The translations under genes and the position numbers were made by a program. From the NCBI GenBank assembly GCA_900548355.1, contig URKR01000004.1, positions 1 to 64,000 on the forward strand: a stretch of DNA of 64,000 nt, written 5' to 3'. This DNA is from an uncultured Oscillospiraceae bacterium. GTDB lineage: Bacteria; Bacillota; Clostridia; Oscillospirales; Ruminococcaceae. Positions 1 through 9,340 of this stretch are shown here, piece by piece (within the stretch, counting starts at the first letter, position 1; each line of letters begins with the position of its first letter). The notes under the pieces are model-generated. The model saw only the letters and a list, made by a program, of their open reading frames with translations, had not been told where the DNA came from and did no database searches.

Positions 1-14
1 CCGCTTGCGTTTGA

Positions 15-788
15 TCACACTGCCCCGTCCCGTACAGGGGCCAGCAGCACTTTGCCGGTGCCGCGGTAGACGTTGACGAGCCCTTCGCCCGAAGCCGCCG
101 AGCCGACCAGCGATTTGCCCGACCGCTCGACCGTAAAGTTCAGGCTGCCGCTCCAGGCGATTGCCATGTTGCCGTCCACCTTGAGCACGTCATCCTGCAG
201 CTCAATCGTGACAAGCTCCTCCTTCGGGCAGGCGGATTCCAGACAGACAACCCCCTCATTGCCCACAATCCCCAGGTTGAACAGGCCTTCGTTGCCGGCC
301 ACCGCCGAAGAGAAGTTGGAGCGCATCACGGTTTTGTGCTTCAAACGGCTGTCACAGGCAAGGAAAAGGCCATCGTCCAGCACAATCGAGCCGTTCCAAT
401 CGGCCAGGTCAAGCAGCAGGATATGCTTATAGGTCGGCTCGAGCACAAGCAGGCCGTTGCCGGTGTATTCGGGCTTGATGGCCGATTCGCCTGTCACGCT
501 GCCGCGCAGCGCCTTGCCGAACAAGTCGCCCACGCCTTTCACGCCGGTTGTTGCGTTGACCTTGCCGACCATCCACTGCATGGCACCGGCCTGCACGGTG
601 ACCTGCGCCTTGCTCAGGTCGCAAAGAACCTGGCGCTTGCGCACATTCATCTCATTGCAGAAATAGGCGTTCTGGGCGTTGCCGGGCATCACGCTCAAAT
701 CGCGCAGATACTCAATGACAGAAAAGGGGCCAAGGGTATCCAGAACGCGGATATCGTCGTTATCGGTGAAATTGGAAATACGATACAT
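15..788 (-). CDS. AIM24 family protein
   Basis: This 257-residue protein has the glycine-rich, beta-strand-repeating pattern of the AIM24 family, with blocks such as GNGLLVLEPTYKHILLLDL and GNEGLFNLGIVGNEGVVCLE. These are typical of single-stranded beta-helix proteins. No signal peptide or membrane segment is visible, so a cytoplasmic location is likely. The bacterial role of the family is not established. The ATG follows a strong ribosome binding site (AAAGGAGG on the minus strand, near 795-802), and an extended -10 box (TGgTATACT) lies at 836-844. It stands alone, transcribed away from the next gene. Confidence 0.8.
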   Translation of the reverse strand: MYRISNFTDNDDIRVLDTLGPFSVIEYLRDLSVMPGNAQNAYFCNEMNVRKRQVLCDLSKAQVTVQAGAMQWMVGKVNATTGVKGVGDLFGKALRGSVTGESAIKPEYTGNGLLVLEPTYKHILLLDLADWNGSIVLDDGLFLACDSRLKHKTVMRSNFSSAVAGNEGLFNLGIVGNEGVVCLESACPKEELVTIELQDDVLKVDGNMAIAWSGSLNFTVERSGKSLVGSAASGEGLVNVYRGTGKVLLAPVRDGAV

Positions 789-908
789 GATTGCCTCCTT
801 TGTTTGCAGGTTTCTGCGAAGGGATTGCCGCTTTCAGTATACCACAAACCCGGACCCGCGTCGATCGGCATCAAAGTTTTTGCCGGGCCTTTGCTGCGGC
901 CGGCGCGT

Positions 909-937
909 TTGCAATGCCGCCCGCTTTATGCTATAAT
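909..937 (+). promoter_or_regulatory. Sigma-A promoter for the gene at 1026
   Basis: TTGCAA at 909-914 and TATAAT at 932-937 are separated by 17 bp, which is close to the housekeeping consensus. The transcript would start near 944, about 80 bases before the ATG at 1026. Confidence 0.7.
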
Positions 938-1025
938 ACACCTGTCGCGGCTTCGCCGCCTGTTTCCGCTTTTCCGCAGCGCAGCGCTGCGTCTTGATTG
1001 GCCCGTGCAGGGCAAGGAGATTTCC

Positions 1026-1949
1026 ATGGCAAATTCTCGTGAAGAACAACTGCGCAACAACCGCCGTCTGGCCAGGCAGATCACCGGCGCCATTGCGCTG
1101 GTGCTGGTGATTATCGGCCTGTTCACCGTGCTGAACTGGATGGTCGCGGCGGTGCGCGCGGCGCTGGATGATTCTGACCGCCGCGCTATGTACGAGGACA
1201 GGGTCTATGGCCTTGTGATGTTTGACGTACCGCCTTTTTCGGATGTTTCGCAGGTGGATGAGACAGTCTTCCGCCAGGCGGCCATCTGGGGTACCGTCTA
1301 TAAGGCCCAGAGCAACGGCACCCTGAATGACTATGAACGGGATGAACAGACCGGTTCGCTGATTCTGCCTCAGCTGGAAATTGACACCTACCTGACCAAC
1401 CTGCTCGGGCCGGATTACCAGCTGACCGAAGGCAGCTTTGAAACCGAAGAGTTCGTCTATACCTATGATGAGGCGCGCCAGGGGTACCTGGTGCCGGTAA
1501 CCGGCGCTGTCGGCCTGTATACGCCGGAGGTGGAGCGCATCTGGAACGAAGGCGGCCACACCTATGTGACGGTGGGCTATATCCCCACGCTGAACAACAA
1601 TACGAGCGGAGAGCTTTCTCTGACCGCGCCGACTGAGCCTACCAAGTATATGGACTTTGTCTTCACCCGCGGCGAAAACCGCCAATGGTACCTGAGCGCC
1701 TTGCAGGAAAGCGAGATGCAGCCTGAAGCCGCCGCCACGGCGACCCCGGCGCCTTCCACCGGCGTGGAAGATTCGCAGGCCATTGTGGAGAACAGCCTGA
1801 GCACGGCGGCCCCGACCGCGATCCCGGAAGAAACGGTTTCCGAGGAGAGCAGCGAAACTACCGCCCCGCCCGAAGAGACTGCGCCGCCAGAGCAGGATGC
1901 CGAATCCACGGCGCCGGAAGATGCCGGCGAACCGCAGCCGGAGGAATAA
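1026..1949 (+). CDS. Membrane-anchored protein of unknown function with acidic tail
   Basis: The 307-residue product has a short basic cytoplasmic N-terminus, one hydrophobic segment at about residues 17-42 and a long extracytoplasmic part, a type II single-pass topology. The last 75 or so residues are low complexity, rich in Ala, Thr, Pro and Glu, like a spacer or wall-spanning tail. I recognise no catalytic motif or named domain. The ATG at 1026 is preceded by AAGGAGA at 1014-1020; the reading frame is open further upstream, but a promoter at 909-937 rules out a much earlier start. It ends in a bidirectional terminator shared with the converging gene. Confidence 0.8.
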   Translation: MANSREEQLRNNRRLARQITGAIALVLVIIGLFTVLNWMVAAVRAALDDSDRRAMYEDRVYGLVMFDVPPFSDVSQVDETVFRQAAIWGTVYKAQSNGTLNDYERDEQTGSLILPQLEIDTYLTNLLGPDYQLTEGSFETEEFVYTYDEARQGYLVPVTGAVGLYTPEVERIWNEGGHTYVTVGYIPTLNNNTSGELSLTAPTEPTKYMDFVFTRGENRQWYLSALQESEMQPEAAATATPAPSTGVEDSQAIVENSLSTAAPTAIPEETVSEESSETTAPPEETAPPEQDAESTAPEDAGEPQPEE

Positions 1950-1992
1950 TCCGCCCGGCGAAAAGCCGGCGTGGGCCACAATAGAACACAGC

Positions 1993-2034
1993 AAAGCGGC
2001 GCGCTGCCCATACAGGGGCGGCGCGCCGCTTTTG
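1993..2034. terminator. Bidirectional intrinsic terminator
   Basis: A 15-bp stem (AGCGGCGCGCTGCCC with GGGCGGCGCGCCGCT, one G-T pair) is flanked by AAA on the left and TTTT on the right. It lies between the stops of two convergent genes and can serve both. Confidence 0.8.
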
Positions 2035-2049
2035 CTGCAAGGAAAGAAC

Positions 2050-2820
2050 TCAACCCTGCTGCAGCTTTTCAACATAAGCCAGGGGCTTGAAGGTCAGCTC
2101 GGCCCAGGCCGGGCGGAAACCGCTGCGTATGGCGTTGCGGGCGGAAGGAATGTTGGACCAGGCGCAGCAGTAAAACGGCACCTTGCCGCGGGCAAGAATT
2201 TCGGCCGCCAGCCGGCTGGTCAGCGCAGCCGCGATACCCTGGCGCCGGTAACCCGGCAGCACGTCAACCCCGATCTGCCACATCGTCTCGCAGTCGGCCG
2301 AAGCGCCGGCCAACCCGACAAGCCGCCCGCCGTCAAAAGCGCCGACGCCGAGCATGTCAAGGCTGCGGCGCGCTTCACACAAAGCGTTGGCCCATTGCGG
2401 GGTATACAGCGGCGCAAAATCCGCAGGACCCAGTACCCGAAGTTCATACCCGCAGCGTATGGGGGCCAGCGCGTCCAGCAGCGGCAGAAAGTATTCGGCC
2501 ATGAAGCAGGCGGAATATCCGTGGGGACGCAGGGAAGCTTCGAGAACATGCAGGTTGGGCGTTTCAAAGCAATGGGCCGGCGCGTATTGGCTGGCGTACT
2601 GCCGTACCGCGGCTTCCAGCTGCGGCGAAACCGAGGCCACAAGGTTCGGCCCATAACTGATAAGGTCGCAGGCGAACGGCAGTTCCAGGTACCGGCGGGC
2701 GCGCGGGTCAGCCGCTGAATGGACAATGACATTTTCGGCACGGTCAAAATCTTCAGGCGCACAGTGGGCGTCGATGGCGGATTGGATTTTGGCAATCCGC
2801 CAGATATCTGCTTGGGTCAT
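2050..2820 (-). CDS. GNAT family N-acetyltransferase
   Basis: This 256-residue protein carries a GNAT fold in its C-terminal half. The acetyl-CoA pyrophosphate-binding motif A is YRRQGIAAALTSRL at about residues 191-204, followed by the typical Asn/Ser-rich helix (SNIPSARNAIRSGF). The first 110 or so residues form a separate N-terminal region. The substrate cannot be read from sequence. It is the second gene of a two-gene minus-strand unit: its start overlaps the stop of the upstream NUDIX gene by four bases (ATGA), implying translational coupling. Confidence 0.85.
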   Translation of the reverse strand: MTQADIWRIAKIQSAIDAHCAPEDFDRAENVIVHSAADPRARRYLELPFACDLISYGPNLVASVSPQLEAAVRQYASQYAPAHCFETPNLHVLEASLRPHGYSACFMAEYFLPLLDALAPIRCGYELRVLGPADFAPLYTPQWANALCEARRSLDMLGVGAFDGGRLVGLAGASADCETMWQIGVDVLPGYRRQGIAAALTSRLAAEILARGKVPFYCCAWSNIPSARNAIRSGFRPAWAELTFKPLAYVEKLQQG

Positions 2821-3311
2821 GGCCCAACCTCCGTTTCAAGGGCAAGGGAGCAGCCGTCCAGCACGGCGCCGGCCAGCCTGTCACCGTCATAGCGCAGTTC
2901 CAGGTGGAAAAACGGCGCATCCTGCGCAAGCAGCCGGAAAAAAATCTTGTCGCCGGGCCAGATCGGCAGGTCTTGGATTCTGTCTTTCTCCACCCATTCC
3001 AGATCCCCTTCGTCACAGGGCTGCATCCGTCCTGAAAAATCGGCGCAGGTGAACAGGTGCATCCGTTCGGCCGGCCAGGGGGCACAGTAAAAATCGACAA
3101 TGCCGCGGTAAGCCGGCGCCAGCATCGTCAGGCCGGTCTCTTCGCGCACTTCACGCAGCGCACAGGCCGGCGCGTCTTCGCCCGGCTCAAATTTGCCGCC
3201 CACTCCGATCCATTTGTCCTTGTTTACATCATGGGATTTTTTGACCCGGTGCAGCATCAGGTAACGGCCGTCCTGTTCCAGATAACACAGGGTTGTCTGC
3301 AGCAATTCCAT
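2817..3311 (-). CDS. NUDIX hydrolase (MutT-like)
   Basis: The 164-residue protein contains a complete Nudix box at residues 39-61 (G-x5-E-x7-REVREETGL), the Mg-binding site that hydrolyses nucleoside diphosphates linked to another moiety. The length and N-terminal pattern fit the 8-oxo-dGTP diphosphatase group, but substrates in this family vary. The ATG at 3311 is chosen because the upstream extension to 3881 runs antisense through spoVT and because a good promoter ends 33 bases upstream. It is cotranscribed with the GNAT gene at 2050. Confidence 0.85.
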   Translation of the reverse strand: MELLQTTLCYLEQDGRYLMLHRVKKSHDVNKDKWIGVGGKFEPGEDAPACALREVREETGLTMLAPAYRGIVDFYCAPWPAERMHLFTCADFSGRMQPCDEGDLEWVEKDRIQDLPIWPGDKIFFRLLAQDAPFFHLELRYDGDRLAGAVLDGCSLALETEVGP

Positions 3312-3343
3312 CCCAAACCGCCTCGCCTTCCTGTTTTGGCCCC

Positions 3344-3372
3344 ATTGTACCATGCGCGCCGGCCCGGGGCAA
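3344..3372 (-). promoter_or_regulatory. Sigma-A promoter for the NUDIX-GNAT unit
   Basis: On the minus strand TTGCCC (3372-3367) and TACAAT (3349-3344) are 17 bp apart. The -35 box lies only a few bases from the proposed sporulation-type promoter of the divergent spoVT gene. Confidence 0.6.
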
Positions 3373-3376
3373 GGGG

Positions 3377-3405
3377 GTATATTTGGGCGCTTTGGCTGCA
3401 AACTA
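3377..3405 (+). promoter_or_regulatory. Possible sigma-G-type promoter of spoVT
   Basis: GTATA (3377-3381) and CAAACTA (3399-3405) are 17 bp apart and resemble the forespore sigma-G consensus (GHATR, 17-18 bp, CATnHTA), with one mismatch in the -10. spoVT is sigma-G controlled in Bacillus. No convincing sigma-A promoter was seen here. Confidence 0.35.
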
Positions 3406-3458
3406 TTTCCAGGCCGTGAGGAAAATCGTGTCAACTGCATAAAGGAAGGGAACAAACG

Positions 3459-4001
3459 ATGAAAGCAACCGGAATTGTACGCAGAATCGATGAACTGGGG
3501 CGGGTCGTGATCCCCAAAGAGATCCGCCGCACCCAGCGTATCCGCCAGGGCGACGCGCTTGAAATTTTTACCGACGCCGGCGGCGAAGTCGTCTTTAAAA
3601 AATATTCGCCGCTTGTGGGGCTTGGCCAGCTTTCCGAAGTGTATGCCGAGGTACTGGCAAAAAACCTTGGCGCGCCGGTTTTTGTCTGTGACCGTGATGC
3701 GATTGTCGCCGCCACCGGCGCCCGCCGCGCCGATATGCTGGGCCGGCCTGTTTCGGACGCCGTGCAAAAGCTGTTGGCGCTGCGGGCGTTGTATACGGCA
3801 CCTGCCAACCCGGACCGGCGGCTGCGCGCACTGGAACACAGCGACCGCCAACTGCTCTGCGCTGCGCCGATCGTGGCCCATGGTGATGTCGAAGGCGGGG
3901 TGCTGCTGCTTGGCACAGCCAAGGACACCCCGCCCGATGAAGCCGCGGCCCGTGACCTTTCCATCGCCGCTTCTTTCCTGGCGCGTTGGATGGAGGAGTG
4001 A
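3459..4001 (+). CDS. spoVT: Stage V sporulation protein T (AbrB-type regulator)
   Basis: The 180-residue protein opens with an AbrB/SpoVT swapped-hairpin DNA-binding domain (residues 1-50; MKATGIVRRIDELGRVVIPK is nearly canonical). It continues into a GAF-like ligand-sensing domain (about 55-178). This two-domain layout and length define SpoVT, a forespore transcription regulator that tunes sigma-G genes. The start follows AAAGGAAGGG at 3441-3450. SpoVT homologues also occur in clostridia not known to sporulate, so its presence does not prove sporulation. A possible sigma-G promoter lies at 3377-3405. Confidence 0.9.
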   Translation: MKATGIVRRIDELGRVVIPKEIRRTQRIRQGDALEIFTDAGGEVVFKKYSPLVGLGQLSEVYAEVLAKNLGAPVFVCDRDAIVAATGARRADMLGRPVSDAVQKLLALRALYTAPANPDRRLRALEHSDRQLLCAAPIVAHGDVEGGVLLLGTAKDTPPDEAAARDLSIAASFLARWMEE

Positions 4002-4051
4002 GGAGAGGCAGGCGCTTAGCCTTCACAAGGAAACAGCGATGCCATGATTTA

Positions 4052-4081
4052 CAGAAGCCCGCCGCAAAGAGGCGGGCTTCT
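4052..4081 (+). terminator. Stem-loop terminator after spoVT
   Basis: AGAAGCCCGCC and GGCGGGCTTCT form a perfect 11-bp stem around a short A-rich loop. The U-tract is weak, so termination efficiency is uncertain. Confidence 0.6.
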
Positions 4082-4136
4082 GTGCTGGCGCTTTGTGTCA
4101 AAACTGTTAAACTTTCAAAGAAGTTGGCAAAAGCCC

Positions 4137-4164
4137 TTGACAGTTCGGCCGGAAAGGTTATAAT
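4137..4164 (+). promoter_or_regulatory. Heat-shock operon promoter
   Basis: TTGACA (4137-4142) and TATAAT (4159-4164) are both perfect consensus with a 16-bp spacer. The predicted transcription start falls inside the CIRCE element immediately downstream, so HrcA binding would block initiation. Confidence 0.85.
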
Positions 4165-4168
4165 AAGT

Positions 4169-4195
4169 TTAGCACTCGAAGGTAAGGAGTGCTAA
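4169..4195 (+). promoter_or_regulatory. CIRCE operator (HrcA binding site)
   Basis: A perfect 9-9-9 inverted repeat, TTAGCACTC, nine bases, GAGTGCTAA, matches the CIRCE consensus exactly. HrcA dimers bind it to repress the dnaK operon at normal temperature. Its position at the start of transcription, just before hrcA, shows autoregulation. Confidence 0.95.
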
Positions 4196-4224
4196 ACAAA
4201 CCTGAAAGAAAGGACGTGAAGGGC

Positions 4225-5250
4225 ATGGCGATGGACCAGCGCAAACAACGGATTCTGGAAGCCATCGTTGCGCTCTACGCGGTTGATGGCGAACCGGTCG
4301 GTTCCGGCCTGTTGGCCCACTATTTCGACATGGCGGTTTCCAGCGCTACCTTGCGCAATGAAATGGCGGCGCTGACCCGCCTGGGGATGCTGGAACAGCC
4401 GCACACCAGCGCCGGCCGGGTGCCGAGCCCCCAGGGGTACCGGTATTACCTTGACCACCTGCTTGGCGCGCCGGGCGCCACCGCCCTGGCGGCGGAGGAT
4501 AAAGGCCGCATTGATGAGCTGTTTGCCGCGATGGACGCCGAGCCTGAAAAGCTTGCCCAAAGCGCCGCGCGCAGCCTGGCGGATTACACCCACCTGGCGG
4601 CGGCGGCCACCACCCCGCAGGCCGATGATTTGTGCATTGCCCATTTCGAGGTGGTGCAGGTTGGCCGCTACACAGCCGCCGTGCTGGCCGTGACCAGCGC
4701 CGGCGGGGTGCGTACCCGCGTTGCCCGTGTGGGGGAAGGCTTTACCCGGGGCGACGCCCAGGCACTGGCCGCGCTGCTGAACCGCAGCCTGACCTTTGTG
4801 GTGGCGGAGGATGTCACCCCCAGCCTGACGGCGGAACTTTTTGCAGCAGCCGGCGAAAGGCTGCGCCCCGTGGTGCTGGCGGCGGAAGCGCTGGTGCGCA
4901 CCGGGCCGCAGGTGTTTTTTGAAGGCGCGCAGTATCTGGCCCAGGCGCCTGATGTGCGCAAAAACCTCGGCCTGCTGCTCGAGATTTTCTCGGACAGCCG
5001 GTCCGGCCAAACATTGATCGAGCCGCATGGCAATAAGATCACGGCCACCCTGGGCGAAGATGTCCGCCCGGTGCTGCCGGGAATCTGTATTGTCAGCAAG
5101 CGATACCTGGCAGGCGGCGGGCTGACCGGCACCGTCGCGCTGATTGGTTCCAATCGGATGGCGTACCAGCGCCTGATCCCCGTTCTTAACTATTTTGCAA
5201 GCAAACTCGGGCAGTCCATGTCCGGGAAAAAGCAGGAGGAGCAGCTATGA
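4225..5250 (+). CDS. hrcA: Heat-inducible transcription repressor HrcA
   Basis: The 341-residue product has the HrcA layout: an N-terminal winged helix (about residues 3-75, including RKQRILEAIVALY and SSATLRNEMAALTRLGMLEQPHTSAGRVPS) and a C-terminal sensing and dimerisation region. HrcA represses CIRCE-controlled chaperone genes and needs GroE for folding in Bacillus. The ATG at 4225 is chosen with GAAAGAAAGGA at 4204-4213 as ribosome binding site; an upstream GTG at 4189 lies inside CIRCE and is rejected. The stop overlaps grpE by four bases. Confidence 0.93.
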   Translation: MAMDQRKQRILEAIVALYAVDGEPVGSGLLAHYFDMAVSSATLRNEMAALTRLGMLEQPHTSAGRVPSPQGYRYYLDHLLGAPGATALAAEDKGRIDELFAAMDAEPEKLAQSAARSLADYTHLAAAATTPQADDLCIAHFEVVQVGRYTAAVLAVTSAGGVRTRVARVGEGFTRGDAQALAALLNRSLTFVVAEDVTPSLTAELFAAAGERLRPVVLAAEALVRTGPQVFFEGAQYLAQAPDVRKNLGLLLEIFSDSRSGQTLIEPHGNKITATLGEDVRPVLPGICIVSKRYLAGGGLTGTVALIGSNRMAYQRLIPVLNYFASKLGQSMSGKKQEEQL

Positions 5251-5885
5251 CCCCCATGACAGAGGAAAAAAACCAAACCCCAACCCCCGAACCGGCACAG
5301 GAGACCAAGCAGCCCGAAACCCCGCAGGCCGCTGCGCCGGAGACGCCGGCCGAGCCGGCTGATGCCGAACCCGAGCAGGCCAAGCCGGAAAAGGAAAAGA
5401 AGGACTGGTTTGGAAAGAAAAACCGCGAACTGGAAGCCGCCAAGGCTAAGCTGGAAGAAGCCGAGAAGAAAAACGGCGAACTGAAGGATCAGCTGCTGCG
5501 CACCGCTGCCGAGTATGACAACTACCGCAAGCGCACCGCACGCGAGGCAGACCGCAAGTTCAACGATGGCGTCTGTCACGCCGTGACCCAGATCCTTGGA
5601 ATTCTGGATACGCTGGATATGGCCGCCCGGGCGGAATGCACTGACGAAAACTACAAAAAGGGCGTCATGATGACGCTGGACAAGGCGGACAAAGCGCTTA
5701 CAACCCTCCAGATTGAGGAAATTGAGGCGCTGGGCAAACCGTTTGACCCGCAGTTCATGAACGCCGTGCAGCAGGTGCCCCCTGCCGAAGGGCAGGAAAG
5801 CGGCACCGTCGTCCAGGTTTTCCAGAAAGGGTATAAGATCGGCGACAAGATTATCCGCCACGCCACCGTTGTGGTGGCTGAGTAA
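5247..5885 (+). CDS. grpE: Nucleotide exchange factor GrpE
   Basis: This 212-residue protein is the ADP-release cofactor of DnaK. It has a long Pro/Glu/Ala-rich disordered N-terminus (about residues 1-50), the dimerising coiled coil (about 60-105, with LRTAAEYDNYRKRTAREAD) and the C-terminal beta domain ending in GYKIGDKIIRHATVVVAE. The ATG overlaps the hrcA stop, implying coupled translation. A small G/C stem (CGGGCG/CGCCCG, 5895-5910) follows the stop and could tune expression before dnaK. Confidence 0.93.
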   Translation: MTPMTEEKNQTPTPEPAQETKQPETPQAAAPETPAEPADAEPEQAKPEKEKKDWFGKKNRELEAAKAKLEEAEKKNGELKDQLLRTAAEYDNYRKRTAREADRKFNDGVCHAVTQILGILDTLDMAARAECTDENYKKGVMMTLDKADKALTTLQIEEIEALGKPFDPQFMNAVQQVPPAEGQESGTVVQVFQKGYKIGDKIIRHATVVVAE

Positions 5886-5951
5886 AGCCTGAACCGGGCG
5901 CAGCCGCCCGTTTCACATAAATGAAAAACAGTCACATAGCATCGTAAATAG

Positions 5952-7850
<1,899 letters not shown>

Positions 7851-7892
7851 TCCGCTTCACCGGAAAACCTGAGCAATAACGTGTGACCCCCG

Positions 7893-7916
7893 GGCCGCCG
7901 CCTTTTGGCGGCGGCC
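7893..7916 (+). terminator. GC hairpin between dnaK and dnaJ
   Basis: GGCCGCCGCC and GGCGGCGGCC form a perfect 10-bp stem with a TTTT loop. No U-tract follows, so it may be an attenuator or an mRNA-stability element that lowers dnaJ relative to dnaK rather than a full terminator. Confidence 0.5.
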
Positions 7917-7985
7917 ATTGTGGGGCTTTGGCAGGAAACCCGGCGGCACGCCGCATGGGTTTCAGACAGAATAAGGTGTGATCCT

Positions 7986-9158
7986 ATGGCAGACAAGAGA
8001 GACTATTACGAGGTGCTGGGTGTCGGCAAAAATGCAAGCGACGCCGAAATCAAGAGCGCCTACCGCAAGCTCGCCAAAAAGTACCACCCTGACCTGAACC
8101 CCGGCGATAAAACCGCAGAGGAAAAGTTTAAGGAGGTCAACGAGGCGAACGACGTCCTCTCCGACCCGGAAAAGCGCAAACGGTACGACCAGTTTGGTTT
8201 TGCCGGCGTGGACCCGAACTATGCCGCCGAAAACGGCGGCGGTTTCGGCGGGGCCGGGTTTGGCGGCGTGGACCTTGGCGATATTTTCGGCGACCTGTTC
8301 GGCGGCGGTTTCGGCGGCTTTGGCGGTTTTGGCGGCGGGGGCGCCCGTACCCGGGCCAACGCCCCGCGCAAAGGCCACGATATTCAGGCCAGCGTGGTGC
8401 TGACCTTTGAGGAAGCCGCCCACGGCTGCGCCAAAAAGGTCACGATTAACCGGCAGGAAACCTGCCCTGATTGCCAGGGCTCCGGCGCGGCCAAGGGCAC
8501 CAGCCCCGAAACCTGCCCGCATTGCGGCGGGCGCGGCTATGTGGTGACCCAGCAGCGCACCCCGTTTGGTGTGATGCAGTCCCAGCAGCCCTGCCCGCAT
8601 TGCGGCGGGCGCGGTACCGTCATCAAGGAGCCCTGCAAGACCTGCCGCGGCACCGGCATGACCGGCGCGCGCAAAACCCTTGAGGTGCGCATCCCGGCCG
8701 GCATTGACGACGACCAGAATATTGCGCTGCGCGGCCAGGGCGACGCCGGCGCCAACGACGGCCCGGCGGGCGATGTCATCGTACATGTGACGGTGCGGCC
8801 CGATCCGATTTTCCAGCGCGACGGCTATGATGTCACAGTCCGGGTGCCGATCACCTTCAGCCAGGCGGTGCTGGGCGATGATGTCGAGGTGCCGACCGTT
8901 GATGGCCGGGTGGTCCAGCATATTCCGGAGGGCACCCAGAGCGGAACAAGATTCCGGCTGCGCGGCCAGGGCATCCAGTACCTCAACGGCCGCGGCCGAG
9001 GGGATCAGTACGTCATAGTCGATGTCGAAATCCCCAAAAAACTCACCCGCGCCCAGCGTGAAGCGCTCAAAGCCTTCGATGATTCGCTGCGCGAAGAAAA
9101 CTATGAAAAACGCAAAGGGTTCTTCAAGAACCTGCGCGACCGCTTTGCCGGAAACTGA
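7986..9158 (+). CDS. dnaJ: Chaperone DnaJ (Hsp40)
   Basis: The 390-residue type I Hsp40 has a J domain (residues about 4-66, with HPD at 34-36), a Gly/Phe-rich segment (about 78-115) and four CxxCxGxG zinc motifs (about 158-225: [16 protein letters not shown] twice, CKTCRGTG). A C-terminal peptide-binding and dimerisation region completes it. It stimulates DnaK ATP hydrolysis and delivers clients. The ATG at 7986 is the conserved [13 protein letters not shown] start; AAGGTG at 7972-7977 is a modest ribosome binding site. Confidence 0.96.
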   Translation: MADKRDYYEVLGVGKNASDAEIKSAYRKLAKKYHPDLNPGDKTAEEKFKEVNEANDVLSDPEKRKRYDQFGFAGVDPNYAAENGGGFGGAGFGGVDLGDIFGDLFGGGFGGFGGFGGGGARTRANAPRKGHDIQASVVLTFEEAAHGCAKKVTINRQETCPDCQGSGAAKGTSPETCPHCGGRGYVVTQQRTPFGVMQSQQPCPHCGGRGTVIKEPCKTCRGTGMTGARKTLEVRIPAGIDDDQNIALRGQGDAGANDGPAGDVIVHVTVRPDPIFQRDGYDVTVRVPITFSQAVLGDDVEVPTVDGRVVQHIPEGTQSGTRFRLRGQGIQYLNGRGRGDQYVIVDVEIPKKLTRAQREALKAFDDSLREENYEKRKGFFKNLRDRFAGN

Positions 9159-9162
9159 GCGG

Positions 9163-9197
9163 ATTGGCCCGCAGACTGCTTCAGCCTGCGGGCCAAT
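9163..9197 (+). terminator. Terminator of the dnaK operon
   Basis: ATTGGCCCGCAG and CTGCGGGCCAAT form a perfect 12-bp stem with an 11-base loop, five bases after the dnaJ stop. The following TTTAAAG is only a short U-run. Confidence 0.7.
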
Positions 9198-9254
9198 TTA
9201 AAGTTTGCCGCAGCTTTTGGGGAAATCGGCGCCGAAGCCGGCGGCCTTTTGCAG

Positions 9255-9283
9255 TTGCGGCGCTTGCCGTTTTGGGGTATAAT
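9255..9283 (+). promoter_or_regulatory. Sigma-A promoter for the gene at 9341
   Basis: TTGCGG (9255-9260) and TATAAT (9278-9283) are 17 bp apart. Confidence 0.65.
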
Positions 9284-9340
9284 ACAATCGTATGCGGTTG
9301 CCTGAAACCGCGAGCCTACGCAAACGAAAGGCGGGACCTT

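Noticed and set aside
834..2075. Long minus-strand open frame (413 codons) opposite the gene at 1026
   Set aside because: Arg/His/Gln-rich composition typical of the reverse complement of a high-GC gene; the plus-strand gene has a promoter, ribosome binding site and plausible topology.
4189..4224. Upstream GTG start for hrcA
   Set aside because: The GTG lies inside the CIRCE operator and at the expected transcription start; the ATG at 4225 has a proper ribosome binding site.
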